64,000 bases of DNA from Evernia prunastri (Eukaryota; Ascomycota; Lecanoromycetes; Lecanorales; Parmeliaceae). The DNA is taken from assembly GCA_003184365.1 (NCBI GenBank), contig NKYR01000057.1:124001-188000 (forward strand). The letters are read 5' to 3'. The notes under the pieces are model-generated. The model ran no database searches. It saw only the letters and a program-made list of their open reading frames with translations, and had not been told where the DNA came from. Within the stretch, counting starts at the first letter, position 1; each line of letters starts with the position of its first letter. The position numbers and the translations under genes are program-made. Of this stretch, positions 11,140 to 22,420 are shown piece after piece.

Positions 11140-11707
11140 GGTTTCTTTGTCTAGTCCTAGCGGTAATTTGGACCGAGCCAATTGCTCTTGGGCCAGCGAG
11201 AATTGATCGAGACGTCCTATTTTGATCATCCATCGTGCGGCAGCGCGTATTCCGTGCTTCTGTGTCAAGATTTGTCGATAATCTGACGTGCCGACTTGTT
11301 CAATGAGTTCTCTTCTCTCTTTCGCCAGTTCCGGGCAGAACAGTAATATGTGTTTGACCGTCTGTTTTCTCCAGCCGCATGAGCACTCAGCGTTTCGAAT
11401 ACCAGGTACCTTCATTCGATAGAGAAAATCATTGAGACCTATCTTCTCGCTTCGAAGTTGTACTGCCATTGAGCTTTCTGCTTTCCTTAGCTTGGAGTGG
11501 TAATCGAATCTATTGTCAAAGAGACCGCCTTCCTGAGCCGGACTTCTAACCGATGTAGAGATTTTCGCTTGATATCTGGACCATCGATCTAGCCATTGTT
11601 GACGGGCCCAGTCTTGGACCCTTTGATCAATTGCTTTGACGTCTTGATATTCCTCTACGTCTTTGATTGGGTTGATCCAGTTCTTTTTCCTCCTTGTTGT
11701 ACAAGCC
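11140..11707. repeat. 568-bp direct repeat, copy 1 (LINE C-terminal coding)
   Basis: Matches 11709-12276 over its full length with about five substitutions and no length difference. The two copies are separated by a single N at 11708. Either a local tandem duplication or two allelic or paralogous contigs joined by scaffolding. Confidence 0.85.
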
Positions 11708-11708
11708 N

Positions 11709-12276
11709 GGTTTCTTTGTCTAGTCCTAGCGGTAATTTGGACCGAGCCAATTGCTCTTGGGCCAGCGAGAATTGATCGAGACGTCCTATTTTGATCATCC
11801 ATCGTGCGGCAGCGCGTATTCCGTGCTTCTGTGTCAAGATTTGTCGATAATCTGACGTGCCGACTTGTTCAATGAGTGCTCTTCTCTCTTTCGCCAGTTC
11901 CGGGCAGAACAGTAATATGTGTTTGACCGTCTCTTTTCTCCAGCCGCATGAGCACTCAGCGTTTCGAATACCAGGTACCTTCATTCGATAGAGAAAATCA
12001 TTGAGCCCTATCTTCTCGCTTCGAAGTTGTACTGCCATTGAGCTTTCTGCTTTCCTTAGCTTGGAGTGGTAATCGAATCTATTGTCAAAGAGACCGCCTT
12101 CCTGAGCCGGACTTCTAACCGATGTAGAGATTTTCGCTTGATATCTGGACCATCGATCTAGCCATTGTTGACGGGCCCAGTCTTGGACCCTCTGACCAAT
12201 TGCTTTGACGTCTTGATATTCCTCTACGTCTTTGATTGGGTTGATCCAGTTCTTTTTCCTCCTTGTTGTACAAGCC
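11709..12276. repeat. 568-bp direct repeat, copy 2 (LINE C-terminal coding)
   Basis: Second member of the pair. It continues without a gap into further LINE coding sequence toward 12500, so this copy is the one anchored in the element. Confidence 0.85.
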
Positions 12277-12896
12277 ACCTCATGCCACTCTTTGACTCCT
12301 AAGGAGCGAAGCGCCCAGGCCTCTTTCTCCAGCGATCGATTTAGGAGGTCGAAATCCTGCTCTTCAGGCCCTCCACCCAGTTTGCGCCCTGTGATTGCTT
12401 CGAGGTCACTTTCGCACTTGGCTCAGACTTTTCCTCTAGGCCAGGGTTTCACGTAGTTGGTGGGCAAGGCCAACCATCGCCTGAGTCGATCGCTGTTTAC
12501 TCCTTAAGCATACCTCCTACGAGACTAGGTGTACGGCACCGCTTTGGCTTGCTCTCTGCTCCGCCTCAGGCCCTCATTGTGAGGTAGTTGACTTCTCGTA
12601 GCTCTCGGTATACCGACATGCGCATACTGTCCTCTCGGGCTGTGTAGATAGTCTCATCCAGCCCCAATGACTGGCAGTGGCCACCATTACACACCACGCC
12701 CCACAGGGTTTGAATCCCCGCTTCGCGTTACCATCAGAGGTCTCCCTCATTCTGGCCGACCATGTCTCGCAGGGACTGCCACAGTATCGTCCTTGCCAGC
12801 GACAACACTGTAGTGTTTCCACCCTACTAACCAAAGAACGCTGCAACACACGCCCGGCTTTGCCTGTGTCGAGATCCACTTATCCATTCCCAGCTG

Positions 12897-12948
12897 ATGA
12901 CTGCAAGGGGAGACTTGAACTCCCAGGATGTGTAGAAATCGGTATTAA
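12897..12948 (-). repeat. tRNA 3'-end-like module A
   Basis: On the minus strand the segment 12924-12908 folds as a 5-bp stem (GGGAG/CTCCC) closing the 7-nt loop TTCAAGT, the geometry of a tRNA T-arm, followed by CCTTGCAGTCA. No complete cloverleaf was found. It shares GACTGCAAGG and CGGTATTAAC with modules B and C. Confidence 0.5.
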
Positions 12949-13274
12949 CAGGTTCCTTACGCATGATGGTCCACGTTCCCCAAGGGTGTCCTGTCCGGTA
13001 GCTAGCAGACTGACACTTCCACCGGTAGAGACCGGTTTCGGTCCACGTCGCCGACGCGTGGTAGCCACCGATCGGATGGTTTTCATAAGCGATTTCCCTG
13101 GTATGTAGCTGGGCGCGACCCAACCTGTTTCAGCCCGTAGGGCCCGTCCCTGCGTAGAGTTTGCCCGTGTCGGAACCCAGGCATTAGCATCTTCGCTCGC
13201 CCACTCACGAGCTTACGTCGACACCCGCTCTGGTGCCTGTGGGGTGCCCGTGTAGAGACCCTCTCTCTCAGCTG

Positions 13275-13360
13275 CTGACTGCAAGGAAGGACTTGAACCC
13301 TCAAGAGGTGGAGGAACCCTGTCTTAACGATGTGTCCTCAGGACCGGTATTAACGAGTCT
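13275..13360 (-). repeat. tRNA 3'-end-like module B
   Basis: The minus-strand segment 13302-13286 again gives a 5-bp stem with loop TTCAAGT, followed by CCTTGCAGTCA. A hairpin pairing GAGGTG with CACCTC lies beside it, then CGGTATTAACGA. No complete cloverleaf was found. Confidence 0.5.
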
Positions 13361-13402
13361 CCAACACCTCTTGTAGAGCTCCCAAACGCGTCGCTTAGCC
13401 CC

Positions 13403-13505
13403 CAGCTTGTGACTGCGAGGATGGACTTGAACCACCAAAGGTATGGCTATCGCGTTTTACCCCCTTAATCTCTTTCTCTAACGCGATTGTAGCCGGTATT
13501 AACGA
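13403..13505 (-). repeat. tRNA 3'-end-like module C
   Basis: The minus-strand segment 13436-13420 gives the same stem with loop TTCAAGT, followed by CCTCGCAGTCA. It is followed by a hairpin pairing GGCTATCGCGTT with AACGCGA-TTG-TAGCC, then CGGTATTAACGA. The stems differ in sequence between modules but keep pairing. Confidence 0.5.
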
Positions 13506-13817
13506 TATGTTCTTGACATCTAAGGCATGAACGCGTCGGCAGCGATGTTGAATGATTCTTTCCCATGTGAAATATGCGCTGGCATCCCTGCGACGCGTCA
13601 ACAATTGTGATATATATACATACCATCCGACGGTGAGGCCGCTGGACTCAGCGAAGGTGAGGCAATGGCGAGTGATTCTTTTCATTCATACGTTTAGCAA
13701 GTATAAGTATTTCATCGTAGAGCTTTTATCTATCGAGAAATGAATTATTAGATTCGATAATAATGTTAAAAAATAAGTTATATTACTATTAAATAAATTT
13801 AAGCAATTTATTACGAT

Positions 13818-14428
13818 AATTATTAATGTAAAGAAGGCATAGAAGGAGACAATCACGGAAACAATAGCGGCAGACTAAAAGAGAACGGAAGTGACAGTGG
13901 TTTGTGGCAACAACTTGACAGTCAAAGACTAAGAGTTGACAACAATGATAATACGAGAGGATAAGTTGAAGTTTTTGTCCGAAAGGTTTCTTCAGCGCTA
14001 CAAATATTCGAGGAACTCAATCAATCAATTTTGATTAAGCAATCAATCAATCAATCAATCAATCAATCAGGGAGTTCCTCGAATATTTGTAGCGCTGAAG
14101 AAACCTTTCGGACAAAAACTTCAACTTATCCTCTCGTGTTATCATTGTTGTCAACTCTTAGTCTTTGACTGTCAAGTTGTTGCCACAAACCACTGTCACT
14201 TCCGTTCTCTTTNAAAGAGAACGGAAGTGACAGTGGTTTGTGGCAACAACTTGACAGTCAAAGACTAAGAGTTGACAACAATGATAACACGAGAGGATAA
14301 GTTGAAGTTTTTGTCCGAAAGGTTTCTTCAGCGCTACAAATATTCGAGGAACTCCCTGATTAGTAAAGTAGTTTACTAGATAGGCGTATTAAGCAATCAA
14401 TCAATCAATCAATCAATTATTAATGTAA
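13818..14428 (+). mobile_element. 5'-truncated LINE insertion with 14-bp target-site duplication and internal inverted copies
   Basis: The 14-mer AATTATTAATGTAA occurs at 13818-13831 and 14415-14428, flanking LINE 3'-UTR sequence that ends in an (AATC)n tail. This is the expected footprint of target-primed reverse transcription. Between the duplications the 3' UTR occurs three times: plus strand (13832-14040), minus strand (about 14070-14212) and plus strand (14214-14414), with a single N at 14213. The sequence is not RIP-mutated although the target is. Confidence 0.8.
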
Positions 14429-17400
14429 TTTTTCGAGAATACTATATTATGCGAGATATAAGTTCTCGACGAGAATTTCGAGAATATATTTAGAAAATTT
14501 TAAAATTAGTTAAAAATATCGATATAATATTAATCAAGAATTAACTCGATATTATCTATAATAATTTTGATCTCGAACTTCGTCGTAATATTAAGAAGCT
14601 TGAAGATATTACTACGATAAATTTATTTTTTACGATTCTCGACGATTATAAGTAGAAATAATAATTCTACGTAAGTAGATATAAAGAAAGAAATGCAAAT
14701 TTCGAAAATATCGCTAAAAAAAATTTTAGACGTCTCGATAATCTTGTTCTTACGAAAATAGACTTATAAAATAATATAGTTAATATAATTTATTCAATCG
14801 CGAAGAAGATTAATTAATCTTCGATTAATTTAGTCTTCGATCTAAATATCAAGCAAATTATCGATTCTCATATCGATCTAAATTATAATCTCGCTATTCT
14901 ATCTATTAGAATATTTAAGCTTATTAATCGTCGTAGTAATTTTAATATTTAAGTAGATTATCTTAATTAGATTAACGCTTAAGTATAAATCTATCTCAGA
15001 AATTCTAGATTATCGTATTATTAGATAAGTTAGATTTTCAATAATTATTAATACGTCTATCTTTTAATTCTGCTTTCAATAATTAAAATCGATAATTATA
15101 TTCGATACGATCTTAATATAATTAAAAATCTCGTTTTTAATCTTAATAAAGAGCGTATTAAGTCTTCAAAGAAAATACGAAAGAAAGTCTCGACGATAAA
15201 TACGAGAAATTCGTTAAGTTCTAAGAATATTATATTATAGAAGATTAATCTATAAAATACGATAATAACGCTTAGAAAAAAATTCGAAATTAGAAGAAAA
15301 TTTATGAAAATAATTTAAAATAATTAGAATAGCGTGTAAAATATATATTTTATTTATAAAGAGATTAATTATATCTATAATAAATGCGAAGTAATCTTTT
15401 TTTCGAGAAATAAATTTTTTAAATATCTTCGAAAGAAGTGTTAAAAGCTTAAATTTATAATTAAAAATAACGTTTTAAAAATAAATTTCAAGAAATTTAA
15501 TATTTTTATAACGTTTAATATAAATATAAATACGATTATTTAGTCGACTGCGAAATTAAGTTATAATAATAAGTCTAAGTATAACTTTCGTAGCTAAAAA
15601 TATATTATTATAAAAGTTCGATATTTATTAGACTCTCACGTCGAAGAAAGTAAAATATTATTAAATTTTAACTACGATATAACTTTAAGAAATCGTATTT
15701 ACTTACGAAAGTAGTTACTCAAATTTAAGATTAAGAAGCTTATTTCACTTATATTAATACGAAAAGTGAATAATAAGATTATTAATTTTAATAAGTATAT
15801 TATAATTATAATCTACGTTAAAAACATTGTCGATGACGAAGCGAAGATCGCTTATTTTACTATAAAAGTTTATATCGTGAATAATTTCAAGATTAATCTT
15901 TTTATTAAAAATGATATTATAATATTTTAGAGAATATATATAAATTTGAATATTAAAACGTGTAAGTTTAAAAATGTTAGAAATTAAAGATCTCGATCGA
16001 TATAATTATAAAATCTCGATTTAATTTACGAAGAACTATTCGTAATAAGATTAATATTATTATAATATTAAACGTTACTATAACGATATCTATTATATAT
16101 AACGATAAAATTTCTTAGAATCGAGATTTGTTATTTGAATCTAACTGTTTTTAAGATTTCGATATTATCGAAAACATATTTATTTACGTGATGAATTTCT
16201 CGATTTTTATAATATAAGTTTATAATACTACGATAATATTTATTCGTTTATTTCGTAAGACGAAATTCGAAGCACATTACGAATCTAAGCAAAACGATAT
16301 CTTTTTAATAATATTCGCTGACGCTTATTTTATTATCGAGAATATTAAATTTTAAAAGATAAATCTTATTAAAAATCTTATTATAACTGCAGTCGTTTTT
16401 TTCGAGTTAATTTAGACGTCTATATTAACGAGCGTCGAAATAGAAATAAAAACCTTTCAGATCGATCTAAATCTCGAGCATATAATATTTAATAATATTA
16501 TTATTTATAATACTATCGAAGCAGTCGCTGAGATTATCGCTGTAATTAACGAATTTTCGAAGATTTAAAAAGATTAAGATATTACTGTAAATATCTTAAA
16601 AGAGAAATAAATATTTATATTTCTTAAGTCTAACGTTATAATAAAGTTATTTCGAATATACTTTATTAGTTAAAAGAATCGAACGATTATTGACGAACGT
16701 TCGATAAACTTTATAAATAGAAAAAAATAAAGTGATTAAGTTAGTTTATATTTTATAATTATTTAGTGTTCGTGATATAAAGATAATTATCGAATAATAT
16801 TAGAAAGAGTCATATCGTTATAGATATTAGAAATTTAAATAAGATTACGAAATTAGATTTCTACTCACTTTTATTATAATTCGATATTATTTTTATTATA
16901 ATCGAATTTTTCTATATTTCCATAGTAGACGAAAACGATTATTTTTATTAATTTAAATACGTTATAAAAATAGATATAAGCTTATTATTATTTCTTATCG
17001 AGAATAAAAATAATATAATATCGCTTTTATAAGTTATAAAAAATCGTTATTTTATATTTAAAGACAAATAAATAAAAATTTTAAATTTATTCGAAATTTC
17101 GTTAAGATATATATAAACAATATAATCGTATTCTTAAAAACGTTATCGAAGTATCTTAAATATTTATAACGAATATTCGCACTATTTTAATAATATCGAA
17201 TTAATTTAAATTTTAAGAAATTCTTTTTAGATTATTTTTTAGTGATATTGTTCGAGTAAAGAATAAATTTCTTAGATTTATTCACTTTAAAAGAAAAGCT
17301 TAAGATTATTATCTTATTACAATTCTTAAAATTATTATGAAAGTTTAAGACTTTTCTAAGACTTATCGAGTAATTATAATCTTTTATATCTCGCTATATA

Positions 17401-17762
17401 TAGCGAGTTAATACACTTTAATAACGAAAAATCGAACTTATTAAGACTATTTTCAAGAAATTCAAAGATTACGCTTATAAGCGTTAATCTAATATCTTAA
17501 TTTACGAGTTTATAAAATTAAAAGTTAAATCTTTTCAAGATCTTTAGAAAGCTTTCTTAAGTTCTATCTTTTTAATACACTTCGATTTTAATCAACGTTT
17601 TTATATTAATTTAAATATCTTCAAAAAATAAGACTTTATAATTATAATCTATCACGTAATTAAAGATCTCGAGAACTCTTTATCACGTATAAATATATAA
17701 TTAATTCTATTTTTTAGTAAGATGCTTAATTAAGTAAAATAAAACTACTAACTTATCGAATT

Positions 17763-18025
17763 TGTCACGGTGTGAAGTCAGCCCTACCCTAGCCCCGATC
17801 TAGCCCAGTCAGCCAAGGGTCGCTAGGACCTCATTCCAACAGTTGGATGCGAGCATCTATGCGATAGATGCGATAAGCTAGTCTAGCGTGTCATCTGTTC
17901 TCATATAGGGGCGCTGGTCGCCCACTTCCTGTTTTCCTTCTTCGTCTTTCGTCTTGTAAATAGACCTGACCCTACCAGACCAAGTATACCAAGTGGTAGT
18001 CCTAGCCTAGCCTCGTTCCTTGACA
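17763..18025. mobile_element. Solo LTR 1, nested in gypsy RNase H region
   Basis: This 263-bp segment starts TGTCACGG and ends CTTGACA. The identical 5-mer GAATT precedes it (17758-17762) and follows it (18026-18030), the duplication size of Ty3/gypsy and Ty1/copia insertions. Composition is normal while the target is strongly TA-rich, so it entered after the target was mutated. On both sides the RNase H translation resumes. No internal retroelement sequence remains, as expected after LTR-LTR recombination. Confidence 0.9.
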
Positions 18026-18710
18026 GAATTAAAAGTCGTTAATATTATCTAAGTAATTAAGAAAGTACGATATATAATAAAATCAATTAAAAAATCATTC
18101 GTAATAATATATATCGATCACTCAGTCGCGATATTAATATCGCGTTAGATTAGTCTCACTTTATTAAGCATTAATAAACTTAATCTTCGTCTAATTCGTA
18201 TCTCTTAGTATCTATCGATATTTGATTTATCGATACGTTATAAAATCGATAAGACGAATATCGGTTTTAACGTTTTATTACATCTGCAGAGAGATTCTAT
18301 TACGATAATTAAAAATAATTCGAAAGTACTAAAAGCTCTATATAATTAAGCGATCGAAGTCGAAGTATTTTTAGAAATTTCTTCGAAATTTTCTCAAGAT
18401 CTGTCGATTAGCTTTTATATTATTCTCGTAAAGATATTTAAAAATTTCAAATCTCGACTTATTTTGAAATACATTAAAGATTTATAATGAAATAAGATTT
18501 TTATAATAATGCAGCGAGCTGTTAAAGAGATAATCTTAAATTAATCTAAGAAGATCTCTTATATATAAGACACTATTACAAAGAAAGACGTTATCTTATA
18601 GTTAATGAAATTCGACGATTTTATCGACGATCGACTAAAATTACAATTTAAGCTTCGAAACGAATTAATCTATTATACGAATTTCGATAATAAACGCGAA
18701 AGACTATATA

Positions 18711-18951
18711 TGTTAGGCGCAGGCCAAGAAGGGGCAGTAGTGCATGTATCCGCCTGAGCCGCGAATGCTTGGCATACGCATGCCAAGCGATTCCTTGGCG
18801 AAGAAGCTTAAGGAGCGCATGCCCCCGTGTTTCTGATTTTCCTTCCTTAAGAATTAGTCTTACCATCTAGATATATATACTCTACTAAGTTCACATTACT
18901 ACACAACCCTAGCCTGGCTTCTATACTTCTATTATATAAGCTAGTCTAACA
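18711..18951. mobile_element. Solo LTR 2, nested before the gypsy integrase
   Basis: This 241-bp segment starts TGTTAGGC and ends GTCTAACA. The 5-mer ATATA flanks it on both sides (18706-18710 and 18952-18956), though in TA-rich DNA this is weaker evidence than for LTR 1. It interrupts the integrase zinc-binding region just after the codons for RERLYI. It is unmutated relative to its surroundings and differs in sequence from solo LTR 1, so two families inserted independently. Confidence 0.85.
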
Positions 18952-20559
18952 ATATATTTTTAATGCATTAGAAAAGAAAATCTTCGAATTAATATACGAT
19001 TATTAATATTATGAGAATTATTATAGAACTTACGACAGAATCGTTAGTTTTATCTATCTACGATATTTATTTAAGCATCTTCGAATCTATATAGATTATT
19101 ATTCGAAATGTAAACTCAATTAAATCAAGCGACATAAATTTTACGAAAGCATAATTCTTATTAATCGATCGAAAATCTTATTTTATATTATAACTATAGA
19201 CTTTATAATAGTTTTCTTAATAACGATCGAAGGCTATAACGCTTTATTTATCGTTATCGATAAGTTTTTTAAGCGAAATCTAGTTATTTCAAAAAAAAAA
19301 AACTTATAATATAATTAATTAAGTCGATTTATTATTAGCTACTTTAATTTAATAAGTATAAGAAATTTCGCTAATTATAACTAGTAATCGAGATTTCAAG
19401 TTTATATTCGAACTTTAATAGACTCTATTCACGAGACTTAAAATTAAAATTCTTACTTTTACGATTTATTATTCGTAGATAAATAAATAATCGAAGAGAA
19501 TTAATTAAATTATTGAGATTATACTACGCTATTTTATTACGGTTAATCTCGAAGTTAATTATATACTTATACTTTTCTACTTGCAGAGTAATTTAAATAA
19601 TTTTAAAAATTAATTTGTTAAAGTGTTATTTAATAAGATTTTTTATAAATTTAATGTTCGAGATATTCTCGATTTATTATCGCTTCTTAAGCTTTTTTAG
19701 AAAGACTTTAATCGCTTACGATAAATAAAGCGAAAATAAATAAAAAGTACTATTATATTCGCAAATATTATAATTAAGATATATTACGATAACTCTTATA
19801 AATCTCTTAGTATTTTTAAAGAAAACTTAATATTTTTAAGATTATATTATAAATATAAAATCTCGAATATAATTAATTATAAGCTTTATAATTAGTGTGT
19901 AAGTTCGTTTAAAATTCTAAAGAAAGTCGAAAAGTTAATCTATCGTCTAAAATTTTCTTTACTTATATTAATATATTCGATCGTTTTTATTATATAATTA
20001 AAGTTTATTTAGAGCGTTTTAAATTCGTATAATAAACGTCGTGTCGTTATATTTAAAGTAGAAGAGAATAAAGTAATAATAAATATCTACGAGATCGAGA
20101 TACTTCTCGAGAAGAAAATATCTAGAAATAAGTTATACTATTTGATTAAGTAAAAGAACTGTAATAGCGAGTATAATATATAATATTCTATCGATAATTT
20201 ATAAGATACTTTGAAATTGATCGAAGAATATAAAATAAGAATTCGAACGTCATTACGACGATTAGACAGATTCGATAAAAATCGACTATAATAAATTTCT
20301 TTCAAAGAGTCTGAGTTATAACGAGAACGTTGTTTGTTTATTGTTTGTTGACACTATTATAAATATAAATTATATTAATAGAACTTGCTTAGAAAGAAGT
20401 AAGGAGCAGAGACGATGAAGATAGTAACTTGACAGATCTTGATATATATACTAAAACATCAGATCTCTTCATAGAAATCTTCATGATTATTACATTCAAC
20501 TTAATAACTTTATAACAATAATTAAAGTTATAAAACTTTATGCTAGGAGATAAATAAAT

Positions 20560-22420
20560 AATGCTTTATATTAACGAAACGACTCTTAAACTATAAAAAT
20601 ATACGATACTTTAATTAATTTCTCGATATTAGTATAAAAAATACATTAAAAAAAGTAAGTTAAATTACTAGTCACTTCTCGAGAGATATGTATCGTCGAA
20701 TTGCTTAGTAATTCTATAGACTTTCGAGTTACTATCGTCAAATCATATTTGAAAGAATCTAACACTTTAATTAAGTCTCTCGAATAAGATTCTCTAGAAT
20801 CAGACGATACTTAGTCAATTAACTCTTTTAATACTCTAAAAGATACACTATCTCGTTTTAATCCTATTCGAAATCGATATATTCTCGCTCGTGTTTAGAA
20901 CTCAGCTAATATCATCGTCTATATATTTAAGCTTATGTTATTTCTATCAAATTTTCAGATATTTCGACTAAAAGAACTAAATAAACTATTTAGAAAGAGA
21001 GTATTCGAGATTATAAGCATCGAAGACCTCTTCGCAGAAGTAAAAATATTCGATAGTCGTTTTATAAATCAAATTGAAAACGAAAATGTCGAAAAAGTTT
21101 TTGAGAAATTAAGACTAGTAGTGTAAGTATTCAATAATTCGGAGAAGTATAAGATTCTCACTTAGGCTTCTATCATTTAACGAACTAGTCAACGACTTAT
21201 TATCGCTATATCGTTAGTTATTTTATAGCTATCTCTATATCTACGCGATATAATTTAGATATATACGTAATCTCGCTTCGAGTTAACTAAAAATGTCTTT
21301 ATCTTTGTCTTAGTCGAAATAAGACTATTAACGAAAACGATTCTTCGTGTTATTCTTTTTTTTATATGAAATTGTCGAGTTAAATATTCACTAATTTTAG
21401 ACGTATTATAAGCATTATATGAAGAAGCTGAAAATAATTTCGTTTATATTCGACATCTATCTACTATTTAACGATAATATAATAGTAATTGTTAATTTAT
21501 AGACTAATAACTCTTTTATTACTAACATTATCGAGTTTATAAACGTAAAATCACGAGAATTATATATCGCTAAACTAGTTGCTAGATTATATGAGAGACT
21601 TACTTCGAAATAGTCTCTAAAATTCAATAAATTCGTTATAACTTTCGAAGATAGTATAAGAATTAGTCAAATAAAATAAGTAAAGAAGATTTAATTGCTT
21701 TCGAAGTTATTTATAAAAGAATAATATATCGCTTAGAGAGTTTGAAAAGTATATATCGCTATCGTATCACAATTATAGATCGTATTTATTTTATTATATA
21801 TCGCTTAGATTATAGAGTCTATATACGAGAATACTTAATATTTAAATCGATATCTTTCGTAATAAATAAAGAGAGGAGATTTTATATTCGTAAAGATAGA
21901 CGTTATATCTCTAAAAATCGTGACTTTCACGAATTCGTTATTCGTCAATAACAAAGATTTATCTTTTCAAATCGACTATATAATAGTTCTAGCTGACGCT
22001 TAGAATAACGTTAATATTATTTATTAGTAGTTAATCAAATATCGTCGAGTTATTAGAAGCGTATTAGTCTTCAAGCTTTACGCTCTATTTCTAAAATTCG
22101 ACGTTGTAGCTCTTATAAAGTTTACTCTAGATTAAATCTTCTCTAATACTTCTTAGAGAAAGATATCTCTCTCGATATATATAGATTTAAAATCTTTATA
22201 CGAATACCTTATTAAGCTAAAGACGACTTAGAAGAAGAGATTAATAATAGATATTTTATATCTAAGAGAGATTATCGAGATTCTCTAAATAAAAGAAGAT
22301 AAGAATTTAGTCGATATAATAACGAAGAATAAGAAATATAATACATTGCAAAGATTAATAAATACGAATCGACTAGATCTAAATCTGAAAGAATAAATAG
22401 AAAGATAAAATATTGATTAT
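20560..22420 (+). mobile_element. Ty1/copia element relic, RIP-mutated and 5'-truncated
   Basis: Plus-strand fragments read as copia reverse transcriptase (FDSRFINQIENENVEKVFEK near 21.05 kb, then RTSQRLI and SLYLRDI) and RNase H (QIDYIIVLADA near 21.98 kb, KSLYEYLIK near 22.19 kb, then NTNRLDLN before the end). Gag, protease and most of integrase are not visible, so the copy is truncated or was inserted into by the gypsy element. Stops occur throughout. Open stretches of 63-69 codons inside it are remnants and not genes. Confidence 0.85.

Larger units (their letters stand above)
10685..12510 (-). mobile_element. Non-LTR (LINE) retrotransposon 3' portion
   Basis: On the minus strand the frame encodes the C-terminal region after reverse transcriptase and RNase H, with the zinc-knuckle-like motif CSCGWRKETVKHILLFCP typical of fungal Tad-like LINEs. 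Upstream the frame continues through KEWHEVACTTRRKKNW to about 12510 but is broken by a TGA at a position where Trp is expected. Downstream the 3' UTR ends in a (AATC)n tail at 10685-10700. Two assembly gaps (10929-11071 and 11708) interrupt it, and the coding part is present twice in tandem. Composition is normal, unlike the surrounding RIP-affected DNA. Most of the RT domain is absent, so the copy cannot be autonomous. Confidence 0.8.
12511..13690. other. GC-balanced segment of unknown origin inside the island
   Basis: About 1.2 kb of normal composition between the LINE fragment and TA-rich DNA. Six-frame reading shows no recognisable protein. It carries three repeated modules described separately, each sharing GACTGCAAGG-like and GGACTTGAAC-like strings and followed by CGGTATTAAC. 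It may be the 5' region of the LINE or a different element. Confidence 0.5.
14430..20340 (+). mobile_element. Ty3/gypsy chromovirus relic, RIP-mutated
   Basis: Degraded frames on the plus strand read in the canonical order. Gag-like sequence (LDIIYNNFDLELRRNIKK, near 14.5 kb), protease-like (near 15.8-16.0 kb), RT/RNase H (RNase H fragment IYIDHSVAILISR near 18.1 kb), integrase zinc-finger region near 18.6-19.1 kb, integrase core (EGYNALFIVIDKFFKRNL near 19.2 kb, then RYFITVN), and a C-terminal chromodomain (YEIEILLEKKISRNKLYYL near 20.1 kb) ending about 20.3 kb. The chromodomain assigns it to chromoviruses. Many codons are stops, commonly where Trp or Gln is expected, as RIP predicts. Two solo LTRs interrupt it. 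Its own LTRs were not located with confidence. It cannot be active. Confidence 0.88.

Noticed and set aside
12574..13123. Several 60-143 codon frames in the GC-balanced part of the island
   Set aside because: Frames overlap on both strands, show no family motif, and cover the repeated T-arm-like modules.
12897..13505. Calling tRNA genes at the TTCAAGT loops
   Set aside because: Only the T-arm and 3' acceptor side fit; no matching 5' acceptor, D-arm or anticodon arm could be assembled by eye.
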